Shown here in pieces: positions 48,601 to 54,363 of a stretch of DNA of 64,000 nt (positions are counted from its first letter, which is position 1; every line of letters begins with the position of its first letter). The notes below the pieces were generated by a model that worked only from the letters and a program-made list of their open reading frames with translations, was not told the origin of the DNA and did no database searches. The DNA is taken from contig JABMCL010003743.1 in assembly GCA_018857735.1 (NCBI GenBank), positions 2,501 to 66,500 of the forward strand, read 5' to 3'. The DNA is from Alviniconcha marisindica. Lineage: Eukaryota; Mollusca; Gastropoda; Provannidae. Made by a program: the position numbers and the translations under genes.

Positions 48601-51600
48601 TGTATTAGAGTGATGTATTGTCCCAGGTGTGTATTCCAGTTATATTGTCCTGTCTGTGCGTTATTGACTGGTGTATTGTCCTGTATGTGTGTCAGACTGG
48701 TGTATTGTCCTTTGTGTGTTACTGACAGCAGTGCATTGACCTGAGTGTGTGTGTGCATTACTGACAGTGGTGTATTGTCCTGTGTGTGTTACTGACAGCA
48801 GTGTGCTATCCTTTGTGTTACTGATAGTGGTGTGTTGTCCTTTGCGTTACTGATGTGGTGTGTTGTCGTGTGTGTGTTCCTGACATCAGTGTATTGTCCT
48901 TAGTGTGTGTTACAATGATGTCTGTGTTGTGTCCTGTGTGTATGTGTGTTACTGACACCAGTGTATTGTGTTGTATGTGTGTTACTGACATCGGTGTGGT
49001 GCCATGTGTGTGTTACTGACATCAGTGTATTGTTCTGTATGTGTGTTACTGACAGCAATGTGTGTGTTACTGACATTGGTGTGTTGTCCTGTGTGTGTTA
49101 CCGACATCGGTGTATTGTCCTGTATGTGTGTTACTGACAGCAATGTGTGTGTTATTGACACTGGTGTGTTGTCCTGTGTGTGTGTGTTACTGACATGGGT
49201 GTATTGTCCTGTATGTGTTACTGACAGCAATGTGTGTGTTACTGACATTGGTGTGTTGTCCTGTGTGTGTGTTACTGACATTGGTGTATTGTCCTGTATG
49301 TGTGTTACTGACAGCAATGTGTGTGCTACTGACATTGGTGTGTTGTCCTGTGTGTGTTACTGACATTGGTGTATTGTCCTGTATGTGTGTTACTGACAGC
49401 AATGTGTGTGTTGTCCTGACATTGGTGTGTTGTCCTTTGTGTGTGTTACTGACATTGGTGTGTTCTGTGTGTGTGTTACTGACATTGGTGTGTTGTCCTG
49501 TGTGTGTCTGTGTGTGTTACTGACGGCAGTGTGTGTTACAGACACAGTGCTACAGCCGAAGCTGAAGAAGAAGCGGTCGGTGTCCAAGCTGGAGGTGGGG
49601 GACACCAAGAACGTGTCCAAGTACATCCTCACGCACCAGGAACCGGACTCCAACGACGAGATGGTCACCAAGCTCATCAAGGTGCCGCACTCAGTTGCTT
49701 TGCACACCTGCTTGCTAATTACAGGCCAGCTGTTACACACGCCTTGGTGGCGATGGCAGGGTGGCCTAACCCATCCCACGATAGGGTTTCGGTGGGGTGG
49801 GAGGGGGTTGGAAAGACGCAGACCGGTTCACGAGTACGATTTGGGCGCATTTTGTATGCCAAAATTTTCAGAATACGATAATTTCCAAGAAAAATATGAC
49901 ACTCGTACGATTTGGGCGCATTTTGTATGCCAAAATTTTCAGAATACAATAATTTCCAAGAAAAATATGATTGTAAATATTTCTAGCCATGTTTTGTGGT
50001 TCATTTGTTTTTCCGGCCCAGCCTATGCCCAAGTCTGGGTCTTTGGTGGCACATTTTAAAGAGTACTCTTGTCTGTACTCAACAAACGTGAACGGTTCTG
50101 AAGACAGCAGTAAATGCTGGTACCGGAACTGCTTCTCAGAAATAGTGATGTGGAAAAAAGGCAGCGTGGGTGTTTTAGTGGTGACGAGACTGACCTGTTG
50201 GTCAGGGCATGGCTCAAAGTCCAAGCACTGGTTTACGACATCCTTCCTTCAACCTCTGCTGTATTCAATTACGCCATAGGGTCCAGAAAACTGTCAGCTA
50301 ACGAGCAGTTTTTTTGTTGGTGCTCAAACAGTAGTAAGTTTGTTACAAACAACTCAATTATATCAGAGTTTGTTTTATAACTGACCATGTTGCTTACGCC
50401 AGCTCGAATAAAACCAAAATCGTTTGAATCGAGATGGCACTCTCTTTTTTACCCGGGGTGGATGCGCCTCATGTTTATGTGCATGCTTGGGCGCTAGGTT
50501 GCTTCCACAGTCTTACTGGTACCCGAACCTTTCAGCGGGTGCTGACTGTGTCGGTGGACATTTGCGCGGAGATAAAGAGTGCCCCTTCAGTGGCGTAACT
50601 AAATCTGGCCGAGTTTGGAGGAAGGTGCCGGAAAACGGTGCTCGGAGTGTTGGCAGGGCTGTTTAACGAGAACGGTTTAACTCAGCAGGAGATTCTGCGT
50701 CTGGTGACGCATCACTTCAATGCCTGGCTGCTGGCAGAAAGCGCTAATTGATACGGTGATAATTTAGATGTAATTAGCGTTCTGGGTGAAAATACGGTGA
50801 TTACGCAATTCCCAGGGACCGTTTGTTGTTTTTCTGTGCTTTAAGTGAGTTAACACTGACACTGATGTCAGCTCTTTTTCTCTGAGGATACTGTGATGGG
50901 GGGGGGGGGGGGGGTATAGTAAAGTCCATAACAACAGTGGCATATTGACTTTTCATTCCTGGGGCAGTGGGGAATGGGAGTGGCAGACCTGTTTACCCCT
51001 ACGGTTTCGCCGTAATCCCTACGGATTCAGACCTCAAATTCCGCTGTTACGCTGGCTGGGTCAAAAAATTACGGTCACCGTCCGATTTTTCCTTTCCTGC
51101 ATTTTAAGCTGGAGTAAAACCACAGGCACAGGATCAAAACTGTTGAAGGGCCAAAACCAAGTCGTGACTGGAAATTATTTCCCTTGGAATACCAATTGCA
51201 CATGCTCATTGTTAAAACTCTGCTTCTGCCGCCATCTTTGAAGTGTGCTTTGGGAAGATATGTTGAAGATTCGGGATTGACTACCCCCCAAAAATTAAGG
51301 CGATCCAACGTTATTGCCCTGAGTATCATGAGAGGTGGTCATGTTTATTCTGTTTGCGAAAAGGTGATTTGTTCGTTCAACATCGACTTCACTTGCACAC
51401 ATGTGATTGCAAGAGGCACGTGAAGTCCATTCGCCGCAAAGATTATGAATCTTTTGAAGAAATCCCAGCCGTCTTGTTTAAAGTTTCTGGAAGCAAAGTG
51501 AGGTGAAGACCAGCAGGACATCAGTAGAGCTGAAGCCATGATGTGCGACTTGTTAGTCGTCAAGACTTGTAATCATCACAATCCATGGATCTATTGGGTG

Positions 51601-53529
51601 TTTCTAATAATAGTTTAAACAAAATGCTGTTGCACTTGATCTTGAGGCTATTGTGCCTTCATTTGTTACAATCTTGGTCTGAGTAAAAATTAACTGTGAA
51701 TACAACTGTCTAAAGCATAGTGTGAGATATGAATAAAAATTATAAGAGTCAAAAATGGAGTGTGTGTATTACTGACAGACACCTTGGATTACTGACAACT
51801 TCTGCCCAAAGTACTGACGAGTGAAAAGAGGGGTAAACAGGTCTGGGGTAGCGAAGTCCATGGCAACAGTAATTCAAAATTCAACTGAGGTCCTTAAAAG
51901 TTTGTGAATTTTGGGTTGAAATGTTTAGAGAAGGCCCGAAACAAGATTCTGACGGTGGTGTTTCTGTAGGTTGGGGGTTGGCGGCAGGGACATAAATAAC
52001 CATGACGACAATGCCGTTTTTCAGGGTGATGTGATCCCCACATCAGGCGGAGGGGCTGCCGTGGTTTTCAACGACGTGGAGGAACTGAAGCAGACGTCCC
52101 CAGGGTCGCGCAAGCGTCGCTCCAACCCCCCCGCTGCTGACGTCCCCGATGACTGGACGGACACGGAGACGCGTTGTCAGATTGGGATCGAGGGCCACGC
52201 CAAGTGAGTGGTTGTTCTTGTTTGCGCTGGGTGTTGAGAGAGTTTATGCCGTGTTTTTCTAACCACTGCTTCACCTCAGATCGGCATCAAGGGACACGCT
52301 ACGCGAGTGGTTGTTCTTGTTTGCGCTGGGTGTTGAGAGAGTTTATGCTGTGTTTTTCTAACCACTGCTTCACCTCAGATCGGCATCAAGGGACACGCTA
52401 CGCGAGGGGCTGTTTTTGTTTGCGCTGGGTGTTGAGAGAGTTGCTGCCGTGTTTTCCTGTCCATTGCTTCACCTGTGGTTCATTCTCTGTCTGGCTTCAG
52501 GCCCACACTCCAAACAGCAACTACTCACCTGCCACCCTCGCTCATATCTGTGCTGCAGTCGGTTACGTCCCAGTCCCAGCTGTGGTTCTTTCCCCGTCTC
52601 GCTTCAGGCCCACACTCCAAGCAGCAACTACTCGCCTACCCTCCTCATATCTGTGCTGTGATTGCTTAAGTCCCAGCTGTGGTTCTTTCCCGTCTCGCCT
52701 CAGGCCCACACTCCAAGCAGCGACTACTCATCCACCCTCCATTTTAAATTTATTTTCACCCTCCATTTAATATTTTCAATCTTGTGGGCATGAAATGCAC
52801 CAGCAACAGGTTGTGCGTGTGCCTTTTTTGTCTCTGTGGTGTTGGTTGTGCTTCAGCCAATTGGCGTTTGCATTTTAAACTGGCTGACCAGTTGTAGCGT
52901 TCGGTTCAATTCCTGCTCTAGATGACTTCTGTTTTCTATCAGTTCAAATTGCCATGCCGAAGTGGAAAGCTGAAAGCGAGCTACCAGGTGATAAATCTTG
53001 TCAAAACAAAACGCTCACCGAACTTTCTGGGAAGAATAAATTTACAGAAAAGTTTCTGTGCATTGTACATGTTAAGTGCAGCGCCTGCTTCTTGGGACTT
53101 TTCTGTCACCCATGGCGGAATGTGCAACATCGAACAGCACGTCAACTCGAAGCGTCAGATGAACAAAGGAAAAGCGATACGAAGTACGCTGAATATTTCC
53201 CAAGTTATGGGTTGTGAGATGCTGTCTTCACAGCATTTGGATGTAATTCAAACGGAGGCGCTTTTCAAAAAAATAAATTAAAAAAATTGTGCAAAACATC
53301 ACTCTTTTTGCAGCCCTTCAAACTAGACTTCTGGCACATGTTTTCAGGAAATCGACGGATGACCTTACACGCGACACTCACAATCAAACCACTACGCGTA
53401 AAATCTGATTTTGCTACACTTAAGTCCACGGAAGGGTTGGCAGCTCTGGTTATTCAAGAGGCATTTGACGCCGCTGATTGTGTCTCTTTGTTTTCTTCCT
53501 GCAGGCGACAGAGACAGTCGAATGTGTAG
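18671..53529 (+). CDS. KIF23: KIF23 (MKLP1), kinesin-6 motor of centralspindlin (21 coding exons)
   Basis: Plus-end directed kinesin-6. With RACGAP1/CYK4 it forms centralspindlin, which bundles antiparallel midzone microtubules and drives cytokinesis. Twenty-one exons join in phase to 2661 nt, 886 residues; human isoforms are 856 and 960. Domains: basic N-terminus (1-24); motor about 25-420 with P-loop GITSSGKT at 108-115, the kinesin-6 loop insertion about 148-200, switch I SSRSH at 295-299, switch II DLAGSE at 334-339 and the [10 protein letters not shown] block at 385-394; a long neck about 422-526 that in this family binds CYK4; coiled coil about 526-665; a Pro/Ser/Arg-rich linker; an RRSKSSG motif at 749-755 matching the human 14-3-3/Aurora B site; and a conserved C-terminal domain ending in a basic KRQRQSNV tail. 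All junctions are GT/AG, and no disruption is seen. The stop used depends on which of eight identical terminal exons is spliced; all give the same protein. Confidence 0.96.
19303..19363 (+). CDS. KIF23: KIF23 coding exon 2
   Basis: Completes Q4 and encodes residues 5-24, a basic RGRTPRKRT segment followed by SSREYEPVE leading into the motor. Acceptor AACAG, donor GTAAGG. Confidence 0.88.
19364..21838 (+). other. KIF23 introns 2 and 3, largely unique
   Basis: AT-rich sequence around exon 3 with no supported gene. 21060-21250 carries a fragment (CAAAAACATAAAAGGTTAAA) related to 13690. Confidence 0.5.
20152..20244 (+). CDS. KIF23: KIF23 coding exon 3 (motor beta-1)
   Basis: Residues 25-55, beginning VYCRLRPLD, the first motor strand with the conserved RxRP-type nucleotide-base contact, then [12 protein letters not shown]. 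Phase 0 at both ends. Acceptor TTAAAG, donor GTCAGA. Confidence 0.93.
21839..21871 (+). CDS. KIF23: KIF23 coding micro-exon 4
   Basis: Eleven codons, [11 protein letters not shown] (residues 56-66), aligning with the variable loop before the YxFxxVF strand in vertebrate KIF23. Acceptor CTGTAG, donor GTAACT, phase 0 at both ends, so skipping would keep frame. Confidence 0.82.
22320..23110 (+). repeat. Minisatellite in KIF23 intron 4
   Basis: Units of TTTGAGGCCCAATGGTGACA plus TGTCTTTGACTG, about 30-46 bp, more than twenty copies, with a few outliers at 23345-23400. No similarity to exons 4 or 5. Confidence 0.88.
23967..24072 (+). CDS. KIF23: KIF23 coding exon 5
   Basis: Residues 67-101 plus one base: [15 protein letters not shown] through [11 protein letters not shown], just before the P-loop. 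Acceptor TTTCAG, donor GTGAGT. Confidence 0.95.
24080..24300 (+). repeat. Diverged tandem duplication in intron 5
   Basis: Two units of about 100 bp share CCCTTGCT, GGTGTTGCTTACA-type and ATGTGATTGGA segments. Low complexity is absent, so this is a segmental duplication. Confidence 0.55.
24912..25048 (+). CDS. KIF23: KIF23 coding exon 6 (P-loop)
   Basis: Residues 102-147. Contains the Walker A motif GITSSGKT (108-115), then [17 protein letters not shown]. The usual second Gly of the kinesin P-loop (GxTGSGKT) is Ser here, as in some other kinesins. Acceptor TTGCAG, donor GTGAGT. Confidence 0.96.
25380..26007 (+). mobile_element. PIF/Harbinger-like MITE in KIF23 intron 6
   Basis: Terminal inverted repeats AGCCCGTTCTTAACTGGGCG and its continuation AATGTT match the right end with a single mismatch, flanked by a TTA duplication at 25377-25379 and 26008-26010. 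A 3-bp TWA duplication is the PIF/Harbinger signature. It is 628 bp with subterminal repeats (TTCGCGAAG/TTCGCCAAA types) and no transposase frame. Confidence 0.75.
26404..26436 (+). pseudogene. KIF23: Partial copy of KIF23 exon 7 (possible 33-nt cassette)
   Basis: Preceded by a TTTTGACAG acceptor. It reads [11 protein letters not shown], against [11 protein letters not shown] at the start of exon 7, then diverges at a GTCTGT that could act as a weak donor. Thirty-three nucleotides in phase 0, so inclusion between exons 6 and 7 would insert 11 residues in frame. More likely a decayed duplicate, but the open frame and sites are intact. Confidence 0.6.
27946..28040 (+). pseudogene. KIF23: Decayed duplicate of the KIF23 exon 7 acceptor region
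   Basis: Sequence from GGGGTGTGATTTGG through TCTCCAG and TTTTTGGCCAGATAAC mirrors the real exon 7 boundary about 111 bp downstream. The frame drifts immediately (VFGQITAH), so it is a dead copy with a plausible AG. Confidence 0.65.
28104..28225 (+). CDS. KIF23: KIF23 coding exon 7 (kinesin-6 insertion)
   Basis: Residues 148-187 plus two bases, starting [20 protein letters not shown] and ending TPKTPGEK. It covers the long loop characteristic of kinesin-6. Both junctions have been duplicated nearby: two acceptor-side copies upstream (26404, about 27989) and a donor-side minisatellite downstream. Confidence 0.95.
28226..28700 (+). repeat. 71-bp minisatellite seeded at the KIF23 exon 7 donor
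   Basis: Unit includes GGAGAGAAACGGTGAGAGGG, the last exon 7 bases with donor. Six intronic units follow the real junction; four keep AAACG|GTGAG and two have lost the GT. Confidence 0.9.
28701..31550 (+). other. Remainder of KIF23 intron 7
   Basis: 28690-28900 is a dispersed repeat also found at 49920-50060 (TTGGTGGCACAT, AAATATTTCTAG). 29134-29152 is a perfect palindrome (GTTCTGTGTCACACAGAAC). 30384-30392 has ACCGGAAGT with a minus-strand ATG nearby. 31140-31260 resembles 41320-41420. No gene is supported. Confidence 0.4.
31551..31712 (+). CDS. KIF23: KIF23 coding exon 8
   Basis: Completes R188, then residues 189-241 plus two bases: an acidic [11 protein letters not shown] segment followed by [20 protein letters not shown], the motor alpha-3 region. 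Acceptor GGTCAG, donor GTGAGT. Confidence 0.96.
32081..32195 (+). repeat. Copy of the (CATT)n-tailed repeat in intron 8
   Basis: TACATGTATGCACTGTGTGC, then CACTGTGAACTTGGGGTGCC and a CATT end match the 7440 family. Confidence 0.5.
32250..32412 (+). repeat. Dispersed repeat family D in intron 8
   Basis: AACGAGGCCCAGAGCGCTAG, AACAACAAAGACCTGAATTG and CTCTCACCTGGCATGCATGC. Confidence 0.5.
32470..32860 (+). repeat. Intron 8 minisatellite next to exon 9
   Basis: Alternating units with CTTCAGTCTTCATTTGAATG and GAGTGACACAG. One unit has ACACAGGCTTCC, resembling the exon 9 acceptor TTTCAGGCTTCC, so an origin at the junction is possible but weak. Confidence 0.85.
32872..32984 (+). CDS. KIF23: KIF23 coding exon 9
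   Basis: Residues 242-279 plus one base; contains [20 protein letters not shown] and EEAFEVLYK. Acceptor TTTCAG, donor GTGAGT. The following intron repeats the last bases of this exon with its donor. Confidence 0.95.
32970..33460 (+). repeat. About 47-bp minisatellite seeded at the KIF23 exon 9 donor
   Basis: Units carry GAGGTGCTCTACAAGGGTGA, identical to the last bases of exon 9 plus donor, then GTGTTACTGTTACAGTGTTA. About ten units, several with an intact donor-like GGTGAGTG. Confidence 0.9.
33969..34090 (+). CDS. KIF23: KIF23 coding exon 10 (switch I)
   Basis: Residues 280-320: [13 protein letters not shown], then [20 protein letters not shown]. Carries switch I (SSRSH 295-299), which coordinates the nucleotide gamma phosphate and magnesium. 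Acceptor TTACAG, donor GTGGGT. Confidence 0.96.
34085..35225 (+). repeat. 43-bp minisatellite starting at the KIF23 exon 10 donor
   Basis: About 26 units of GGTGCAGGTGTTGCTGGGTC plus a GTTTCACCTTATGTCT part. The intron start (TTCAG|GTGGGTCACACAGG, then GTTCGCCTTATG) is itself recognisable as the founding unit; the last unit (GGTCACACAGTGTGTTCACC) is closest to it. Unit is not a multiple of three. Confidence 0.9.
35325..35515 (-). mobile_element. 5S-derived SINE body fragment in KIF23 intron 10
   Basis: Shares GACTTCAACACTCTGAA, AATCCACCGAACTCGGACAT and TTATAGTCTCATCCAAAGGA with the 4960 copy; the 5S-like head is missing. Confidence 0.6.
35951..36133 (+). CDS. KIF23: KIF23 coding exon 11 (switch II)
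   Basis: Residues 321-381, phase 0 at both ends. Contains [19 protein letters not shown] with switch II DLAGSE (334-339), then [14 protein letters not shown]. Acceptor CTCAG, donor GTAAGA; the last exon bases plus donor are repeated in the next intron. Confidence 0.97.
36134..37640 (+). repeat. Intron 11 minisatellites seeded at the exon 11 donor
   Basis: First part (to about 36720) repeats ACCAGAAGAACGGGACCAAC and AAGGTAAGAGGTCTGC, the end of exon 11 plus donor. Second part (about 36830-37640) is a shorter derivative with ACAGCCAGAAGAATGGGACA, AGTGAGGTGCGGGTATGTGG and TCTTA. Together over 25 units. Confidence 0.9.
37770..37935 (+). repeat. Three 60-bp units with donor-like sites
   Basis: Each starts GCTTCCAGGTAAGGCACTTG, a strong donor-like context, then GAAGTTATGTAGTGCTGTGC. 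Located just upstream of exon 12. Confidence 0.85.
37976..38095 (+). CDS. KIF23: KIF23 coding exon 12
   Basis: Residues 382-421: [19 protein letters not shown] and [19 protein letters not shown], the last helix and strand of the motor core. Phase 0 at both ends. Acceptor GTCAG, donor GTGAGT. Confidence 0.97.
38649..38861 (+). CDS. KIF23: KIF23 coding exon 13 (neck)
   Basis: Residues 422-492: [12 protein letters not shown] completes the motor, then the kinesin-6 neck with [13 protein letters not shown] and a Pro-rich stretch. In the family this neck binds RACGAP1/CYK4. The 3' end with its donor is duplicated about 150 bp downstream. Confidence 0.93.
38817..39120 (+). repeat. KIF23: Tandem duplication of the exon 13 3' end and intron start
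   Basis: The exon 13 end ([12 protein letters not shown] plus GTGAGG, then GTTGGGCTGTCTGGCCATGG) recurs about 150 bp later as [12 protein letters not shown] plus GTACGG and GTTGGGCTGTCTGACCATGG. The copy keeps an open frame and a donor-like GT but its upstream AG is poor. Confidence 0.8.
39340..39505 (+). repeat. Dispersed repeat family D in intron 13
   Basis: AACGAGGCCTAGAGCGCTTG, CCAACAACAAAGACCCATAA and CTCTTACCTGGAATGCAGCT. Confidence 0.5.
39890..40814 (+). repeat. 87-bp minisatellite ending at the KIF23 exon 14 acceptor
   Basis: About ten units each with TTTGTCCACAG followed by CTAATGTAGCCCACAGAAGG. One unit (40187) starts with the same 17 bases as exon 14 (CTGCTGCAGCCCACAGA). The real acceptor is the last unit. 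Confidence 0.92.
40815..40917 (+). CDS. KIF23: KIF23 coding exon 14
   Basis: Residues 493-526 plus one base: [20 protein letters not shown], then [13 protein letters not shown], aligning with the vertebrate segment before the coiled coil. Acceptor TCCACAG is embedded in the last unit of an 87-bp minisatellite, donor GTCAGT. Decoy acceptors upstream make the exact 5' boundary worth confirming. Confidence 0.9.
40955..41220 (+). repeat. Intron 14 repeat derived from exon 14 end
   Basis: About 73-bp units with CAGACTTCAGCCGTTGACTG and TGGTAGGGGACAGATTTGAC. A diverged unit (CTTGCAACACAGACGTCAA) matches the exon 14 end plus donor (CTTCCAACACAGAGGTCAG) at 16 of 19 positions. Confidence 0.75.
41765..41973 (+). 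CDS. KIF23: KIF23 coding exon 15 (coiled coil)
   Basis: Residues 527-596: [17 protein letters not shown], then a heptad-rich Glu/Lys/Arg/Leu stretch ending [12 protein letters not shown]. This is the stalk that dimerises the motor. Acceptor CGACAG, donor GTCTGA. Confidence 0.93.
41974..42715 (+). repeat. About 61-bp minisatellite seeded at the exon 15 donor
   Basis: Units contain GAGAACCAGACACACTCAAG and GTGTGAAGCTGGAACTTC, a copy of the exon 15 end (GAGAACCAGACACTCACACT, CAAG) and intron start. About eleven units. Confidence 0.92.
43484..43594 (+). CDS. KIF23: KIF23 coding exon 16 (coiled coil)
   Basis: Residues 597-633: [20 protein letters not shown], then [15 protein letters not shown]. 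Phase 0 at both ends. Acceptor TTTTAG, donor GTACGT. The intron after it repeats the terminal bases and donor. Confidence 0.92.
43595..44600 (+). repeat. About 70-bp minisatellite seeded at the exon 16 donor
   Basis: Units contain GGGAGAAGAACCTGGTACGT and CAGCACAGTATAGAACTCAC, i.e. the exon 16 end plus donor. About fourteen units. Includes a perfect palindrome at 44292-44353. Confidence 0.92.
44292..44353. repeat. Perfect 29-bp inverted repeat inside the intron 16 array
   Basis: Left arm ACCTGGTACGTCAGCACCAG plus ATAGAACTC, spacer GAGT, right arm its exact reverse complement. One array unit is inverted. Confidence 0.95.
44650..44865 (-). mobile_element. tRNA-derived SINE, family A fragment
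   Basis: Reverse-strand partial copy recognised by CTTTTGGCAGAATGACTGGG, ATCTTTTACGTGCCACTGCA and AGAGTCAGCACAGAGAGTTG, lying between the two intron 16 minisatellites. Confidence 0.75.
44900..45660 (+). repeat. About 40-bp minisatellite in intron 16
   Basis: Units of GGTGTAGACTGATTGGTTGA plus TAGCAGACTTTACTATTAAT. No relation to a neighbouring exon was seen. Confidence 0.88.
45751..46062 (+). CDS. KIF23: KIF23 coding exon 17
   Basis: Residues 634-737. End of the coiled coil ([19 protein letters not shown]) followed by a Pro/Arg/Thr-rich linker with [12 protein letters not shown] and a [13 protein letters not shown] end. Several minimal (S/T)P sites could be mitotic kinase targets. Locally GC-rich. 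Acceptor CCTCAG, donor GTGAGG. Confidence 0.92.
46063..47400 (+). repeat. About 79-88-bp minisatellite seeded at the exon 17 donor
   Basis: Units contain CCTTGAACAACATCGGCACA, GCCTTTGCCAAGGTGAGGAG and GTGTGGTGATGATGGAG. The first part copies the exon 17 end (GAACAACATCGGCACATCC...GCCAAG) and donor. About sixteen units; open frames through them on both strands are artefacts. Confidence 0.93.
47580..47850 (+). repeat. Decayed longer copies of the exon 17 end
   Basis: GTAGCCAAGTCCATGCAGGA at about 47680 then CTTGAACAAC resembles exon 17 (GCTGCCAAGTCCATGCACGG, CCTGAACAAC), extending further into the exon than the main array. Interspersed with GATGATG runs. Confidence 0.6.
47981..48086 (+). CDS. 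KIF23: KIF23 coding exon 18 (14-3-3/Aurora B motif)
   Basis: Residues 738-772 plus one base: [20 protein letters not shown], then [15 protein letters not shown] (749-755) aligns with human RRSRSAG, where 14-3-3 binding and Aurora B phosphorylation control centralspindlin clustering. Acceptor TTTCAG, donor GTACGT. Confidence 0.93.
48499..49541 (+). repeat. GT-rich minisatellite before exon 19
   Basis: Units of GTGTGTTACTGACATTGGTG and TGTTGTCCTGTG, many with TTACTGACAGCAGTG, which resembles the exon 19 acceptor (GTTACAG|ACACAGTG). Derivation from the acceptor is plausible but not secure. Confidence 0.85.
49542..49681 (+). CDS. KIF23: KIF23 coding exon 19
   Basis: Residues 773-819: [20 protein letters not shown], then [21 protein letters not shown], matching the vertebrate KYMLTHQEL...TKLIK block of the C-terminal (ARF6-binding) domain. 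Acceptor TTACAG, donor GTGCCG (weak +5 context). Confidence 0.93.
49841..49978 (+). repeat. 69-bp tandem duplication in intron 19
   Basis: GTACGATTTGGGCGCATTTT and CCAAAATTTTCAGAATAC occur twice in a row, followed by a dispersed repeat shared with 28690-28900. Confidence 0.9.
50986..51849. mobile_element. Possible TIR element in KIF23 intron 19
   Basis: AGACCTGTTTACCCCT near 50988 is inverted near 51834 (AGGGGTAAACAGGTCT). The outside sequences (AAGTCCATAACAACAGT and AAGTCCATGGCAACAGT) are also alike. No target duplication or transposase is clear, so the nature of the element is uncertain. Confidence 0.35.
52025..52203 (+). CDS. KIF23: KIF23 coding exon 20
   Basis: Residues 820-878 plus two bases: [20 protein letters not shown], then [13 protein letters not shown] (basic NLS-like) and [19 protein letters not shown]. 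Matches the vertebrate C-terminal domain block by block. Acceptor TTTCAG, donor GTGAGT. Confidence 0.95.
52178..52440 (+). repeat. KIF23: 99-bp tandem copies of the exon 20 end
   Basis: The exon 20 end (CAGATTGGGATCGAGGGCCA, CGCCAA) and intron start recur at 52277 and 52376 as TCAGATCGGCATCAAGGGAC, ACGCTACGCGAG. In the copies the donor GTGAGT has become GCGAGT, while a CCTCAG acceptor precedes them. Confidence 0.88.
52486..52745 (+). repeat. Short tandem repeat in intron 20
   Basis: Three to four units with CTTCAGGCCCACACTCCAA, ACAGCAACTACTC and CTCATATCTGTGCTG. Unrelated to coding sequence as far as I can see. Confidence 0.75.
52950..53190 (+). pseudogene. Frameshifted BED-finger (hAT-type) transposase N-terminal fragment
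   Basis: Starts [10 protein letters not shown]. One frame gives KCSACFLG; the next frame continues [19 protein letters not shown]. Together they follow the Cys-x2-Cys ... His-x-x-x-x-His spacing typical of BED/hAT-type transposases and their domesticated relatives. The break makes it non-functional. Family assignment is from the motif pattern only. Confidence 0.45.
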
Positions 53530-54165
53530 CAGGCACGGACCGAGGGAAGATTTGACGCCGCTGATTGTGTCTCTTTGTTTTCTTCCTGCAGGCGACAGAG
53601 ACAGTCGAATGTGTAGCAGGCACGGACCGAGGGAAGATTTGATGCCGCTGATTGTGTCTCTTTGTTTTCGTTTCCCGCAGGCGACAGAGACAGTCGAATG
53701 TGTAGCAGGCACGGACCGAGGGAAGATTTGACGCCGCTGATTGTGTCTCTTTGTTTTCTTCCTGCAGGCGACAGAGACAGTCGAATGTGTAGCAGGCACG
53801 GACCGAGGGAAGATTTGACGCCGCTGATTGTGTCTCTTTGTTTTCTTCCTGCAGGCGACAGAGACAGTCGAATGTGTAGCAGGCACGGACCGAGGGAAGA
53901 TTTGACGCCGCTGATTGTGTCTCTTTGTTTTCTTCCTGCAGGCGACAGAGACAGTCGAATGTGTAGCAGGCACGGACCGAGGGAAGATTTGACGCCGCTG
54001 ATTGTGTCTCTTTGTTTTCTTCCTGCAGGCGACAGAGACAGTCGAATGTGTAGCAGGCACGGACCGAGGGAAGATTTGACGCCGCTGATTGTGTCTCTTT
54101 GTTTTCTTCCTGCAGGCGACAGAGACAGTCGAATGTGTAGCAGGCACGGACCGAGGGAGGAGCCC
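53464..54165 (+). repeat. KIF23: Eight-copy tandem array of the KIF23 terminal exon
   Basis: Period 87 bp (89 bp once, at copy 3, which has a slightly different pyrimidine tract). Each unit holds a pyrimidine tract, CTGCAG acceptor, the last coding bases with TAG and about 20 bases of 3' UTR. The units look almost identical, so the array is recent or homogenised. No GT donor follows the stop in the units, so copies are alternative acceptors rather than a chain of exons. Frames on both strands stay open because 87 is a multiple of three; those frames are not genes. Confidence 0.95.
53505..53529 (+). CDS. KIF23: KIF23 terminal coding exon 21 (copy 1 of 8)
   Basis: One base completing K879, then RQRQSNV and TAG (53527-53529), a short basic tail comparable to the basic end of vertebrate KIF23. 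The polypyrimidine tract and TCCTGCAG acceptor precede it. The same acceptor, seven codons and stop recur at 53592, 53681, 53768, 53855, 53942, 54029 and 54116, so the splice choice alters only the 3' UTR length, by up to 611 nt. Confidence 0.85.
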
Positions 54166-54363
54166 TGGCCCCATGCCCGTGTCCTTCCAGTGCGGAGTTT
54201 TCCCGTGGCACGGAGCTGTGATCGTTGGCGCTGAGCGAAGCTTTCCCTGGGAACAGCCTCAGGGGAGAGTACTCAGCGTGAGCAAAGAGGAAACTTTTCC
54301 ACTCGAGCAAGGAGTAAATCTTCTGTGTGAACAAGGCAGAGCATTTCACTTGACGAAGATTTA

